A stretch of DNA of 25,959 nt, taken from assembly GCA_002505455.1 (NCBI GenBank), contig DAVB01000001.1, positions 1 through 25,959 of the forward strand. Direction: 5' to 3'. Source of the stretch: Euryarchaeota archaeon UBA52 (GTDB lineage Archaea; Thermoplasmatota; Poseidoniia; Poseidoniales; Thalassarchaeaceae). Numbering within the stretch: the first letter of the stretch is position 1; every line of letters begins with the position of its first letter. Positions 15,732 through 24,155 of this stretch are shown piece by piece. The position numbers and the translations under genes were made by a program. Under the pieces are notes generated by a model. It ran no database searches, had not been told where the DNA came from, and saw nothing but the letters and a program-made list of their open reading frames with translations.

Positions 15732-16427
15732 ATGAGTAGGCCGATAATTGGGATCACCGCGCCGACTCGTATGACGAAATGGGGGCCATGGGACATGGAT
15801 GCGACCGTGATACCTGCAACTTATGCTCTTGCAGTGATAGATGGAGGGGGAATTCCAGTCATACTTCCGCCGGAAGATGGTGCTACCGAGATAATATCTG
15901 CAATGGACGGGCTTGTCATTTCTGGAGGGCCGGATATTGACCCCTCGATGTATGGTGCCGATCTAGATCCGGATACTCTCGATACGTATCCAAAGCAAGA
16001 TATGCGAGAGATTGCGCTGATTAAGGCAGCGATTAAGGCAGATCTCCCGCTATTGGGCATATGCAGAGGTATGCAAATAATGTGCGTTGCAGAAGGTGGT
16101 TCCATGTATCAGCATCTCCCGAAGACCCCGGGGTACGAGTCGCATGGTTCATGGAATGGTGCATTTTCAGATCATGAAGTCACTTTCGAACCGGGTACTG
16201 AGATACACAGGGTGCTGGGCGATAGTATCTTAGTTAATTCCACACACCACCAAGGAGTTCAGGATAGTGGGAAACTGAAAGTAACTGGGAGAGCCAGCCA
16301 TGATGGCCTTATTGAGTCGGTTGTATACGAACATCTGAAATTCTTCCACGGCCTACAATGGCACCCTGAGAGAATAAATCAGTATCAGATGTACGCTGCC
16401 TTGGTTAATGCGGCGAGAAGTTCATGA
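15732..16427 (+). CDS. Class I glutamine amidotransferase-like hydrolase, peptidase C26/PuuD type (second copy)
   Basis: Tandem paralogue of the preceding gene, 231 residues. It begins 'MSRPIIGIT' and carries 'GLVISGGPDIDPSMYG' (60-75), 'GICRGMQIM' with nucleophile Cys111, 'VNSTHHQGVQDSG', and 'LQWHPER' with His211 and Glu213. It shares with the first copy the central 'YxxHG(A/S)W.G...(K/D)HEV' region. Both active sites look intact, so functions may have split rather than one copy decaying. I chose the ATG at 15732, preceded by a run of six G at 15721-15726; an ATG at 15693 directly after the previous stop would add 13 residues unlike the family. Its stop overlaps the cysS start by 4 nt. Confidence 0.88.
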   Translation: MSRPIIGITAPTRMTKWGPWDMDATVIPATYALAVIDGGGIPVILPPEDGATEIISAMDGLVISGGPDIDPSMYGADLDPDTLDTYPKQDMREIALIKAAIKADLPLLGICRGMQIMCVAEGGSMYQHLPKTPGYESHGSWNGAFSDHEVTFEPGTEIHRVLGDSILVNSTHHQGVQDSGKLKVTGRASHDGLIESVVYEHLKFFHGLQWHPERINQYQMYAALVNAARSS

Positions 16428-17884
16428 CCATTGGCATAGGGTGGGTGCATGTGCCTCTGAGGCTTTTCAACACATCATCGCGTATGAAAGAGGAGATTGA
16501 CGTCTCAGGCGAAGAGGTCACGATCTATGCCTGTGGAATCACCCCCTATTCGCCCAGCCATATTGGTCACGCCCGCCAAGCTGTAGCATTCGACACACTG
16601 GTAAGATGGCTTAGATTCCAAGGTGTTCGTGTTAGATATGTTACAAATTTCACAGACATATCTGATACGATAATCGATGCATCCAAAGGAGAAGGTGTTG
16701 ACTTTCTTGAGGTGGCGAATCGCCATATATCCGACTATAGGATTTCGATGAAACATCTCAATGTACTCGATGCAGATGCTTATCCAAGAGTTACGGAAAG
16801 TATTGATGGAATAATCTCCATGATTGAAACCCTGATAGAAAAAGGGAATGCATATTTGGGCGAGGACGGGGTATACTTCGAAATCGATACTGCTCCCGAG
16901 AAGTATGGGCGGTTGACCGGACAGACGCTCGAGATGGTTCGATCGGGCGCCGGAGGAAGAGTTGCATCCACAGGGGCAGGGAAAAGGGATCATCGAGACT
17001 TCGCCCTCTGGAAAATTGCAAAACCTGGCGAACCGAGTTGGGATAGCCCCTTTGGGAAGGGAAGGCCTGGTTGGCATATTGAATGCTCAGCGATGGTTCA
17101 CGAGCACTTTGGGCGCCAGGTTGACATCCACGGGGGCGGTTCAGACCTAATGTTCCCCCATCATGAAGCAGAGATATTTCAATCAGAGTGCTGCTTCGAT
17201 GTCCAGCCTTTTGCAAAACATTGGATGCATAATGGCATGATAAACGTAGATGGAGAGAAAATGTCGAAGTCTCTCGGCAACTTTTGGACGATTTCTGATG
17301 CCATTGATGCAGTTGGCCCAATGGTGCTGAGATACGCACTTGTAAATGCCCCATATCGACAGCCGATCGATTTCAATCAAGTTCTTCTTGACGATGCTGA
17401 GAAGAATCACGGCAGACTGATTGAATCTATCATATCAGCAGGAGGGATCGGCGAGGCAAAGCGATGGGATGGTGTTGAGTCGCTGGTAAATGCTGAAAAT
17501 TCACTAGTAAGGGGTATGGAAGACGACCTCAATACAAGAGTTGCAATTGCAGAGATGCAATCGGTGGTTAAGATACTGAGGCAGGCCAATTCATCTCAAG
17601 ACTCTTTGATGGCTTCTGCGTGTGTGGGCTGGCTTTCAGCATATGCTGGTGACGTACTCGGGCTCCTTCCTGATGAGGAAACACTCCAGAGGATGGTAGG
17701 CCGCGTATCCGAACGGCGTGATGAAATCAGAGATAAGGTCGAGAGCCTCATCATGATGAGGGAAGATGCGCGCGCTGAACGTAATTGGGAAGAGGCTGAC
17801 AAAATCAGGGATGAAATCTCCGAACTTGGGGTAGTTATCGAGGACGGGGACTCTGGCGCCACATGGAGAATGAAGGAGTTTTGA
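16424..17884 (+). CDS. cysS: Cysteinyl-tRNA synthetase
   Basis: Class I synthetase charging tRNA-Cys. The HIGH motif is 'SHIGHAR' (45-51) and KMSKS is at 279-283 ('GEKMSKSLGNF'). Zinc ligands are Cys37, Cys221 ('HIECSAM'), His246 and Glu250 ('FPHHEAE'). 'DFALWKIAKPGEPSW' and 'GRPGWHIEC' are typical, and a full C-terminal helical anticodon-binding region brings it to 486 residues. The first motif reads 'YACGITPY' where most enzymes have YVCGPTVY; this variant also occurs in the related mycothiol ligase MshC. MshC is unlikely given the complete C terminus. The ATG overlaps the preceding stop (ATGA), so translation is probably coupled to the amidotransferase. GTG codons at 16445 and 16451 are alternative starts. 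Confidence 0.95.
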   Translation: MTIGIGWVHVPLRLFNTSSRMKEEIDVSGEEVTIYACGITPYSPSHIGHARQAVAFDTLVRWLRFQGVRVRYVTNFTDISDTIIDASKGEGVDFLEVANRHISDYRISMKHLNVLDADAYPRVTESIDGIISMIETLIEKGNAYLGEDGVYFEIDTAPEKYGRLTGQTLEMVRSGAGGRVASTGAGKRDHRDFALWKIAKPGEPSWDSPFGKGRPGWHIECSAMVHEHFGRQVDIHGGGSDLMFPHHEAEIFQSECCFDVQPFAKHWMHNGMINVDGEKMSKSLGNFWTISDAIDAVGPMVLRYALVNAPYRQPIDFNQVLLDDAEKNHGRLIESIISAGGIGEAKRWDGVESLVNAENSLVRGMEDDLNTRVAIAEMQSVVKILRQANSSQDSLMASACVGWLSAYAGDVLGLLPDEETLQRMVGRVSERRDEIRDKVESLIMMREDARAERNWEEADKIRDEISELGVVIEDGDSGATWRMKEF

Positions 17885-17885
17885 G

Positions 17886-20459
17886 TCACTTTCTTCGGTT
17901 CCAGTTTGTTACTGCAACGGTTAACGAACTTATTATTAGACCCAACAATCCCACCACTGCAATCCAATAAATCGGTCCACTGATTGTTGAATCCTCTTCA
18001 TCGAGAGTTGCAGGGCCTGGTTCAGATGGTTCATCTCCGGGCTCGAAGAAAGACCATGCGTCTCTGCACTCGACTCCAGCGGGCATCGAGAGTTCAGCAC
18101 AAAGTTGCCCAGGGATCGCAATTGCCCTCCCAACACCTATGCCGCAGAAATTGGCATCGAGAGTCTCGAGGCATCCCTCCCCGGAAATTGTTCTAACGGA
18201 TATAGAACCGCAAACAAGTTCTCGTCCCATGGGCGTAGAAGGGACCCCCTCTGCAAGAAGTGTGGATGATTCGGAGACACAAGCCTCGAGATGAATGCCC
18301 TGTGATATTTCCACGGGGTGGGCAACAGTTGCTCCTAACGGCCCATATGTTTCGAATATTTGCGGGAGTTGCACGGGATTGACGGTTTGAGAATCGTCGC
18401 TATCGTCATTGTTTATGCTCGTCTCGATGGGATCCGCTCCGCCGACCGTTCCGCCGACTCTATGGCCATCCTCGTCTAAATCAACATCATAATACATTGT
18501 CCAGAGATCTATCGAGCGTCCGTTCTGAAACGTTGAGGAGCGATTCAATACATCGAAATATCGCTCATCCCCCATCGTGAAGAGATATTCTATGGGGACC
18601 TCTTTGCCCTGGTTACATTGGCTCAGATATTCCATCATCTCCGCATATGTTTGCTGAGCCTCTGGAACCCCCTCGTACGTGATGTCAATTGCCTTGCTAA
18701 AACCAACTCCATGTATGATTTCGGCATCATCGTGCATAGCTTGCATTATATCCACGTCACCGTAAACAGGAAGGCCCCCCACGACTACGAGGCGTACATC
18801 TGGATCGACTGCCTGAATCACATTTCTGTAAGGATCGGCGTGGAACGTGTCAAGCACGACCAGATCTGCAGCGAGACCAGGTACGATCCTGCCTGTATAA
18901 TCCGACCATCCGATGGCATCGACAACATTCGTTGATATTGTCTGAACCAGTTCAAAGTCTGAGAATATATTCCCAAGAACATTCTGATCCCACCAATCAG
19001 CAGTTTTCAGCTCGTGCATCGAGCTTTTGGACCCGGATGGCCCCCAATCCGGTCCGATCATGATATTCACGCCTTCTTCTTTCGCGGTTTTTATGTCGGT
19101 TGTCTCCCCATACAGAAGAAGGTTGGAAGTTGGAGACCATGCAATGCTCCCGCCGACGTCTCCAATAGCACTGAATTCTGTCTGAGTTAACGCCGTTCCG
19201 TGCACTATGACAATCTCACCCACCAGCAAATTATTCTGAACTAGAACATCGAACTCAGATCTGCTTGATTCGTCAATTCCCTCTGCCAGATGTATGAACC
19301 ACGCATCAAGGGTTCCAGAATTATTTCCGGTCTTGATATGGTTTCCAACATAATCTGACTCCAACTCCGTTACCTTGGTGTGTATTGAATCCTTATCGAA
19401 GTTGTACAGCTCTATATTTCTTGCAAGTATGGAGTCAAATGTATCTGTGTTTGAGTTGGCGCTTCCTTGGAGTGCGGTATTGCCGCCTGCGATAGCTCTC
19501 AATTCGGCAAATCTCATCGCTGATGAGTCATACAGGGAGCAACCGATATCCTTGGCATCCGAATATCCGGAATAAGACTGCCACTGATATCGATTATCCC
19601 ACCCTTCAGTACCATGGTCCCACAATGGTATCAAGTTGTATTTCGCATGGTTATGAGGGTCTATGAATCCGGGATATATTGTCCCGCTAGTGGGGATGGA
19701 AGTTACTCCCTCTGCTGCATCGGGAGCCGGCGATGATGCATCCCAGACCGCTGCTATCATCCCGTCAGTGACAAGTATTCGGCCTTGGTCGATAACAGAA
19801 TTCTCAGCCTCCATGGTGACTATCCTGCCTTCCAGTATGTACGAACCACTGTGGACATCGTCTCTTACTCCATAGCAAGATCCCTGTAGGTGATTGGTTC
19901 CAATCCAAGGTTCGTCATTTGGTCCGCCTGGGGTTGGGCCCGAACTTATTTGAGACCAAATGCCATTAGAATCTAGACCAAAGGAAATACCGTATGACGA
20001 GTTTCCGATAGCATAAGGGGATCCCTCCCACGTCTGAGGGCCATAATACCCCATACTGTCTACGACTGTCTTTGAGCTATCTGAAAGCGTGACTGAGTCG
20101 CCTTCAAAGAAATCTAATTCGATCCTGGTTAGTGCCCGGAAAAAAGAGACGTATGCGCCTGGCTCGATTACCGTGCCGAAACCGATAGAGCATGCTGGAG
20201 AGCCTTCGCCGGCAGTGTCATCGAGCCACCAACCTCCGACATCAATTGGTTCGTTTCCAGGGTTATGCAGCTCTATAAATTGATTTGAGTATCTCCCAAT
20301 CTCCCCATCCCCATTCCAATCGATGCCATCATAATCAGCGCTGTTAGGCGATACGTAGACCTCGGTGATGATTATTCTTGGGTCGTTATCCTGTGCGACT
20401 ACTGGAGTCGTTAGTTGGAGAAGAAGTAGGGCCATGGTGAATGCGGCTGCTCGGTTCAC
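17886..20459 (-). CDS. Secreted, membrane-anchored amidohydrolase with N-terminal lamin-tail domain
   Basis: A signal peptide (1-22, ending 'TPVVAQ') is followed by a lamin-tail (LTD) domain (about 28-165) with 'RIIITEVYVSP', 'FIELHNPGNEPIDVGGWWLDD' and 'YGISFGLDSNGIW'. An amidohydrolase domain (about 205-580) follows, with 'PGFIDPHNH' (His269, His271), 'IHLAEG' (His390), 'VHGTAL' (His420) and 'GPDWGPSG' (Asp471), and the closing 'VPGLAADLVVLD'. These are the metal and catalytic positions of imidazolonepropionase/chlorohydrolase-like deaminases, and all look intact. A cysteine-containing region leads to a C-terminal membrane span (about 828-852) and a basic end. The protein probably works on the outer cell face on a small extracellular amide or heterocycle; the substrate is not predictable. 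It converges on cysS with one base between stops. Confidence 0.88.
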   Translation of the reverse strand: MNRAAAFTMALLLLQLTTPVVAQDNDPRIIITEVYVSPNSADYDGIDWNGDGEIGRYSNQFIELHNPGNEPIDVGGWWLDDTAGEGSPACSIGFGTVIEPGAYVSFFRALTRIELDFFEGDSVTLSDSSKTVVDSMGYYGPQTWEGSPYAIGNSSYGISFGLDSNGIWSQISSGPTPGGPNDEPWIGTNHLQGSCYGVRDDVHSGSYILEGRIVTMEAENSVIDQGRILVTDGMIAAVWDASSPAPDAAEGVTSIPTSGTIYPGFIDPHNHAKYNLIPLWDHGTEGWDNRYQWQSYSGYSDAKDIGCSLYDSSAMRFAELRAIAGGNTALQGSANSNTDTFDSILARNIELYNFDKDSIHTKVTELESDYVGNHIKTGNNSGTLDAWFIHLAEGIDESSRSEFDVLVQNNLLVGEIVIVHGTALTQTEFSAIGDVGGSIAWSPTSNLLLYGETTDIKTAKEEGVNIMIGPDWGPSGSKSSMHELKTADWWDQNVLGNIFSDFELVQTISTNVVDAIGWSDYTGRIVPGLAADLVVLDTFHADPYRNVIQAVDPDVRLVVVGGLPVYGDVDIMQAMHDDAEIIHGVGFSKAIDITYEGVPEAQQTYAEMMEYLSQCNQGKEVPIEYLFTMGDERYFDVLNRSSTFQNGRSIDLWTMYYDVDLDEDGHRVGGTVGGADPIETSINNDDSDDSQTVNPVQLPQIFETYGPLGATVAHPVEISQGIHLEACVSESSTLLAEGVPSTPMGRELVCGSISVRTISGEGCLETLDANFCGIGVGRAIAIPGQLCAELSMPAGVECRDAWSFFEPGDEPSEPGPATLDEEDSTISGPIYWIAVVGLLGLIISSLTVAVTNWNRRK

Positions 20460-20567
20460 ATTCGCTAGGCGATGAGGCGGGATATCAAATCATCTTACGA
20501 TTGATAACATCCTGAAAGCTACGTAGTAGCAAAATTTCCATTAGTGTCGGGTTACGGGTCGAAGATA

Positions 20568-21983
20568 ATGAGAGAATGGACGACAGCCCTGCTCTTGTCT
20601 GCAATGGTACTTTCGGGCTGTATCGGCGAGGATTCTAGAGAGTCAGAGGATATTGCAATGTGGGACGAGGGCCTTACTCAACTCTCACTTGAGGGGCTGG
20701 ATGATATTCGTAACTTTTCAGTCGCATATGCTTTCGATAATGACTCCATAGGCGAGTCGCACTGGGCAGTATTTGGAAATGAAGAGGGAGGGAACTGCTG
20801 CGAGCATTATCTTGCAATGACCAAGGAAGGTTGGATATTGAATTTCGGCGGGGAGTACCCTACCTGGTCAGAAGATAGAGGGAGGACATGGCAGGAATAT
20901 GTTCCTTCAGTGTTCTCTCAAATTGGGTGTCTAGAGCCTAAACCGACAGTTCCTGGTCAAGAAGGGCTTGGAGAAGGCAGCATAGTGCAGGCCACCAATG
21001 GCGATCTGATTGCCATGGGGTGGTTCCCCTATCCCTCGACATCGGGTGCTGATCAGTTCTATGCGTTCTTCTACGATGCAGATGATGAAGAGTGGAGTTG
21101 GTGTTTCAATAGGACCCCAGAACCATTCTATGACAGATCTTGGCAAGTAGAAGTGATTGGACCGATCAGTGGCGGGTTATATGGGAATGGGCCCTATGCT
21201 AGCTTGGTAATCTCAAACTTCTGGCATCAGGTACAGAATGTTGGCGGGCAGATCTCCACGGACGGGCTGAACTACGACTACTTCGGATTCCCAGATAGAG
21301 ATTCAGACCTTCCTGAAATAGAAGTCGATCTAATGCCTGGGTCTCTTGGAGACGAGTGGGACTACACCAAACCTCACAAAGAAATGCGTGCATTCCCAGT
21401 CCCTTCAGGGGGCCTGTACTTCCCGGATTATTTTATTGATGGAGACGATGCCTATCTGGATACTTCTCTGAATTGGTGGACAGGGGTAACGATGAATGGA
21501 TCATCTCTTCCGTCCCAATATTGCTCATTTGATTCCAGTGGAATCCTTCATTGTGTTCGGGCAGATGGCATAATCCTCACACATATGATATCTTCAGACG
21601 GCGGAGAAATGTGGGATAATCAGACATACGATCTTTCAGGGGTTGCGTCAGAATTGGAGGAATGGGAGTTTCATTCCAATGGTTTTCACGATTTATTTGT
21701 TCTTAATGTGAGGTATCAATCGTCTAGTGGGCCGGATATCGATGTATCATGGCATGTTCGAGACTATTCTGAATCACTCGAACCGGACCTTAGAACGAAT
21801 ATTGGCCTTGGTGATTTAGACTCAACAAGCGGGGCGGGCAATGACATAAGATTTGACTTCGCCTCAATTGGAATTCTCCCGGACGGCGGTGCCGTGATCG
21901 CATATCATGATTCGAGTGATCCGGACCCTCTTTTCGGAGTTGAAACATTACTGCCCCTAGAATATGGATTCCTGCAGGGATGA
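20568..21983 (+). CDS. Secreted lipoprotein with BNR/Asp-box repeats (sialidase-like beta-propeller)
   Basis: From the ATG at 20568 the protein is 471 residues, with a lipoprotein signal peptide ending 'AMVLSGC' (Cys18 for lipid attachment). The mature part has 'WSEDRGRTW', a good Asp-box (S-x-D-x-G-x-T-W), and later 'SSDGGEMW', with 'STDGLNYDYF' as a weaker repeat. This is typical of sialidase-type beta-propellers. Further cysteines ('GNCCEHY', 'IGCLEP', 'WSWCFN', 'QYCSFDSSGILHC') could form disulfides. No sialidase arginine triad was identified, so enzymatic activity is not claimed; binding or an unknown hydrolase role is possible. The frame extends to a GTG at 20544, but the ATG gives the better signal peptide. 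It is divergent from the amidohydrolase gene. Confidence 0.8.
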   Translation: MREWTTALLLSAMVLSGCIGEDSRESEDIAMWDEGLTQLSLEGLDDIRNFSVAYAFDNDSIGESHWAVFGNEEGGNCCEHYLAMTKEGWILNFGGEYPTWSEDRGRTWQEYVPSVFSQIGCLEPKPTVPGQEGLGEGSIVQATNGDLIAMGWFPYPSTSGADQFYAFFYDADDEEWSWCFNRTPEPFYDRSWQVEVIGPISGGLYGNGPYASLVISNFWHQVQNVGGQISTDGLNYDYFGFPDRDSDLPEIEVDLMPGSLGDEWDYTKPHKEMRAFPVPSGGLYFPDYFIDGDDAYLDTSLNWWTGVTMNGSSLPSQYCSFDSSGILHCVRADGIILTHMISSDGGEMWDNQTYDLSGVASELEEWEFHSNGFHDLFVLNVRYQSSSGPDIDVSWHVRDYSESLEPDLRTNIGLGDLDSTSGAGNDIRFDFASIGILPDGGAVIAYHDSSDPDPLFGVETLLPLEYGFLQG

Positions 21984-22004
21984 AAAAATACAGGCTGGTC
22001 TTGG

Positions 22005-22733
22005 ATGTTGGAAATCATCATTATAGCAGCAGGTGCTTTCATAGCGGCGGCTCTAACCGTTCCTGCTGGTTTTGGGCTATCTACGATGCTAACTCCATTC
22101 GTGTTGGCATTCATGCCGCCTCATGAAGCAATAGCCATCGTAGCAGTGGTACACGGCGCACACAATGCTGCAAAATGCTGGAGCATGTGGGAATGGATAG
22201 ATTTCTCAGCGTTCAAGCACTACGGTGTTTGGCTGGTATTGGGAGCCATGGCCGGTGCAGGATTGCAGAATCAAGTTTCACAGGATCCTTTGCTGGTCGT
22301 CGTAGGGGCATTTCTGGTGATTCTGCCTCTACTCACGCTCTCAGAGAGATGGACGGGTTACAGAATACCGGAGGCGAATGATAGGGTGGGAGGCTTTGGT
22401 TCCGGATTCATGGGTGGCCTATCAGGCCACCAAGGTGCACTCCGTGCGATGTTCCTGACTCGTCGTTTGCCAGATAAGATGGCATATGCAGCAACTGCAA
22501 GTATCCTTGCACTTTGCGTAGATCTTTCGAGGATACCCGTTTATCTGGTATTTCGTAGCGAGGATTTGGTGGCTCATGCGCAAATATGCTCAATCCTGGT
22601 AATATCGGCGATATTTGGTGCGCGAGTAGGGAAAAAATGGCTCGATTCTCTAAAATCGAACTTAATTCATGTGGGTGTGATGGCAGGTATAATGGCTAGT
22701 GGATTTTACTACATTTACGAAGGACTGGCGTGA
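22005..22733 (+). CDS. TauE/SafE-family membrane permease
   Basis: A 242-residue integral membrane protein with about seven or eight hydrophobic spans. It shows the two-halves pattern of the TauE/SafE (DUF81) family: an N-terminal 'LTVPAGFGLSTMLTPFVLAFMPPHEAIAIVAVVH' and a second-half 'GFGSGFMGGLSGHQGALRAMFL'. Known members move sulfite, sulfoacetate or other small organosulfur anions out of or into cells; the substrate here is unknown. The ATG is 21 nt after the lipoprotein stop, with an A-rich AAAAAATAC near 21980 as a possible box. The T7 tract at 22765-22771 could end its transcript. Length and motif order agree with the family. Confidence 0.85.
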   Translation: MLEIIIIAAGAFIAAALTVPAGFGLSTMLTPFVLAFMPPHEAIAIVAVVHGAHNAAKCWSMWEWIDFSAFKHYGVWLVLGAMAGAGLQNQVSQDPLLVVVGAFLVILPLLTLSERWTGYRIPEANDRVGGFGSGFMGGLSGHQGALRAMFLTRRLPDKMAYAATASILALCVDLSRIPVYLVFRSEDLVAHAQICSILVISAIFGARVGKKWLDSLKSNLIHVGVMAGIMASGFYYIYEGLA

Positions 22734-22764
22734 CTCTTGACTCACTGTGATGAGCAGTCATGCA

Positions 22765-22771
22765 TTTTTTT
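22765..22771 (+). terminator. Possible T-tract terminator after the permease gene
   Basis: A run of seven T lies 32 nt after the permease stop and upstream of the favoured helicase start. Archaeal termination often uses T-rich tracts without a hairpin. If the helicase actually starts at 22760, this run would be coding, so support is weak. Confidence 0.3.
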
Positions 22772-22822
22772 CCTACTCCCATACTAAATAGGATAGGGTT
22801 TCGGGCGAGACAGAGGAATATC

Positions 22823-24145
22823 TTGGTTCGATTTTCAGATTTAGGGATCGAACCTGGTTTGGTCGTTGCTCTTGAGAAGGAGGGTTTTACAGAGCCTTTC
22901 GAGGTACAATGCGAAGCAATACCTGATGCAATGCTAGGGAGAGATATCTGTTGCAGGGCCCCTACGGGCTCCGGGAAAACTCTTGCATTTGGATTGCCGA
23001 TGATATCTAGAACCGCCAAGGCAGAGTCAAAGAGGCCCACATCACTTATTCTAACACCTACGAGGGAGCTTGCAGAGCAGATTCGTAACGTTCTCCACCC
23101 GCTTGCCCGTTCAGCAGGCCTGGACATACTATCCGTATATGGGGGGACTCCATATCGTGGGCAATTGAGGAAATTGGATAGGGGCGTAGAGATATTGGTG
23201 GCCTGCCCGGGCAGATTGATTGACCTCCTCGACAGGGGTGCTTTGCGTCTTGATGATGTCGGAATTGTAGTTCTTGATGAAGCAGATAGAATGGCAGATA
23301 TGGGTTTCATGGAGCCTGTATGCTCCATACTTGACGAGTGTAGCCCGAATCGACAGACAATTCTCTTCAGTGCAACATTAGACGATGATGTGGAAGAGAT
23401 AGTAGATTCGTACCAGTATGATCCCGCTATAATCGGTATCGGGCCTGAAGAAGTCAGCATGGATAGTATGCAGCATATATTCTGGAAAGTTGAATCTAGA
23501 GGTAAAGCGGATCTATCGGCATATATTACCGAGAAATGCGGCAGGAGCATCATATTCTGTAAAACTAGAGCAGGCGTTAACAGACTCGGCAAGCAGATGG
23601 ATGATTTGGGCTCATCGAATACCACTCTTCATGGCGGGATGAACCAAAACCAGAGAGATCGGTCAATGAGAAAGTTCAGCACGGGTCGTGCACGAGTTCT
23701 CATAGCAACCGATGTGGCCTCCAGAGGTATTGATGTAGATGATGTAGGGTGCGTTATTCACTACGACCCCCCTGAAAATGGAAAGGCGTACAAGCATCGA
23801 AGTGGGAGGACCGCTCGTGCGGGGTCTACTGGGACAGTAGTCTCTCTCGTACAAAGATCTCAGAACAGACAGTATCGAAGGATACAGAGTCAGGTGGGCA
23901 TAAAGTGTGAAATTACAAATCCAGAACCTGAAATCTTGGATGAGAGAGAGTTTGTCCTAGTTCCTCCGGAGAAATCAGAGGGAAAGCGAGAACGTCCCTC
24001 CCGCAACAATAAGAGGGCAAGGAGATCTCGGAAAAGCAATCGCCATAGGGACTCGAATAAGAACGGGGGCAAACGTAACAACAGACGTCGAAGGGGGAAT
24101 AAGGGTCGTTCAAGGAGGAGAAAGAAGGCCGATTCTAGGGATTGA
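22823..24145 (+). CDS. DEAD-box RNA helicase with a long basic C-terminal tail
   Basis: An ATP-dependent RNA-unwinding or RNP-remodelling enzyme. All core motifs are present in order: Q motif ('FEVQCEAIP'), Walker A 'APTGSGKT', 'PTRELAEQI', 'CPGRLIDLL', 'VLDEADRM', 'FSAT', 'IIFCKTRAG', 'ATDVASRGIDV' and 'HRSGRTARAG'. The last 65 or so residues are very rich in Lys, Arg and Asn ('RSRKSNRHRDSNKN', 'RRRRGNKGRSRRRKK'), a likely unstructured RNA-binding tail. I favour the TTG at 22823, preceded by AGAGGA with 5-nt spacing and matching the usual helicase N terminus 'VRFSDLGI'. An ATG at 22760 would add 21 unconserved residues. Possible roles are ribosome assembly or cold adaptation. It converges on the next gene with a 10-nt gap. 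Confidence 0.94.
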   Translation: MVRFSDLGIEPGLVVALEKEGFTEPFEVQCEAIPDAMLGRDICCRAPTGSGKTLAFGLPMISRTAKAESKRPTSLILTPTRELAEQIRNVLHPLARSAGLDILSVYGGTPYRGQLRKLDRGVEILVACPGRLIDLLDRGALRLDDVGIVVLDEADRMADMGFMEPVCSILDECSPNRQTILFSATLDDDVEEIVDSYQYDPAIIGIGPEEVSMDSMQHIFWKVESRGKADLSAYITEKCGRSIIFCKTRAGVNRLGKQMDDLGSSNTTLHGGMNQNQRDRSMRKFSTGRARVLIATDVASRGIDVDDVGCVIHYDPPENGKAYKHRSGRTARAGSTGTVVSLVQRSQNRQYRRIQSQVGIKCEITNPEPEILDEREFVLVPPEKSEGKRERPSRNNKRARRSRKSNRHRDSNKNGGKRNNRRRRGNKGRSRRRKKADSRD

Positions 24146-24155
24146 AGGTTTATGT

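Noticed and set aside
16791..17354. Long antisense frames inside cysS (187 and 190 residues)
   Set aside because: Both mirror conserved CysRS codons and show no start signal or family resemblance.
16424..17884. MshC (mycothiol cysteine ligase) instead of CysRS, because of the CGITPY motif
   Set aside because: The protein has the full C-terminal anticodon-binding region and the CysRS-type KMSKSLGNF; mycothiol synthesis is not expected in an archaeon.
20518..20530. Inverted repeat GCTACGTAGTAGC in the divergent region between the amidohydrolase and lipoprotein genes
   Set aside because: Arms of only 5 nt with no second copy nearby; it could be an operator but is expected by chance at this size.
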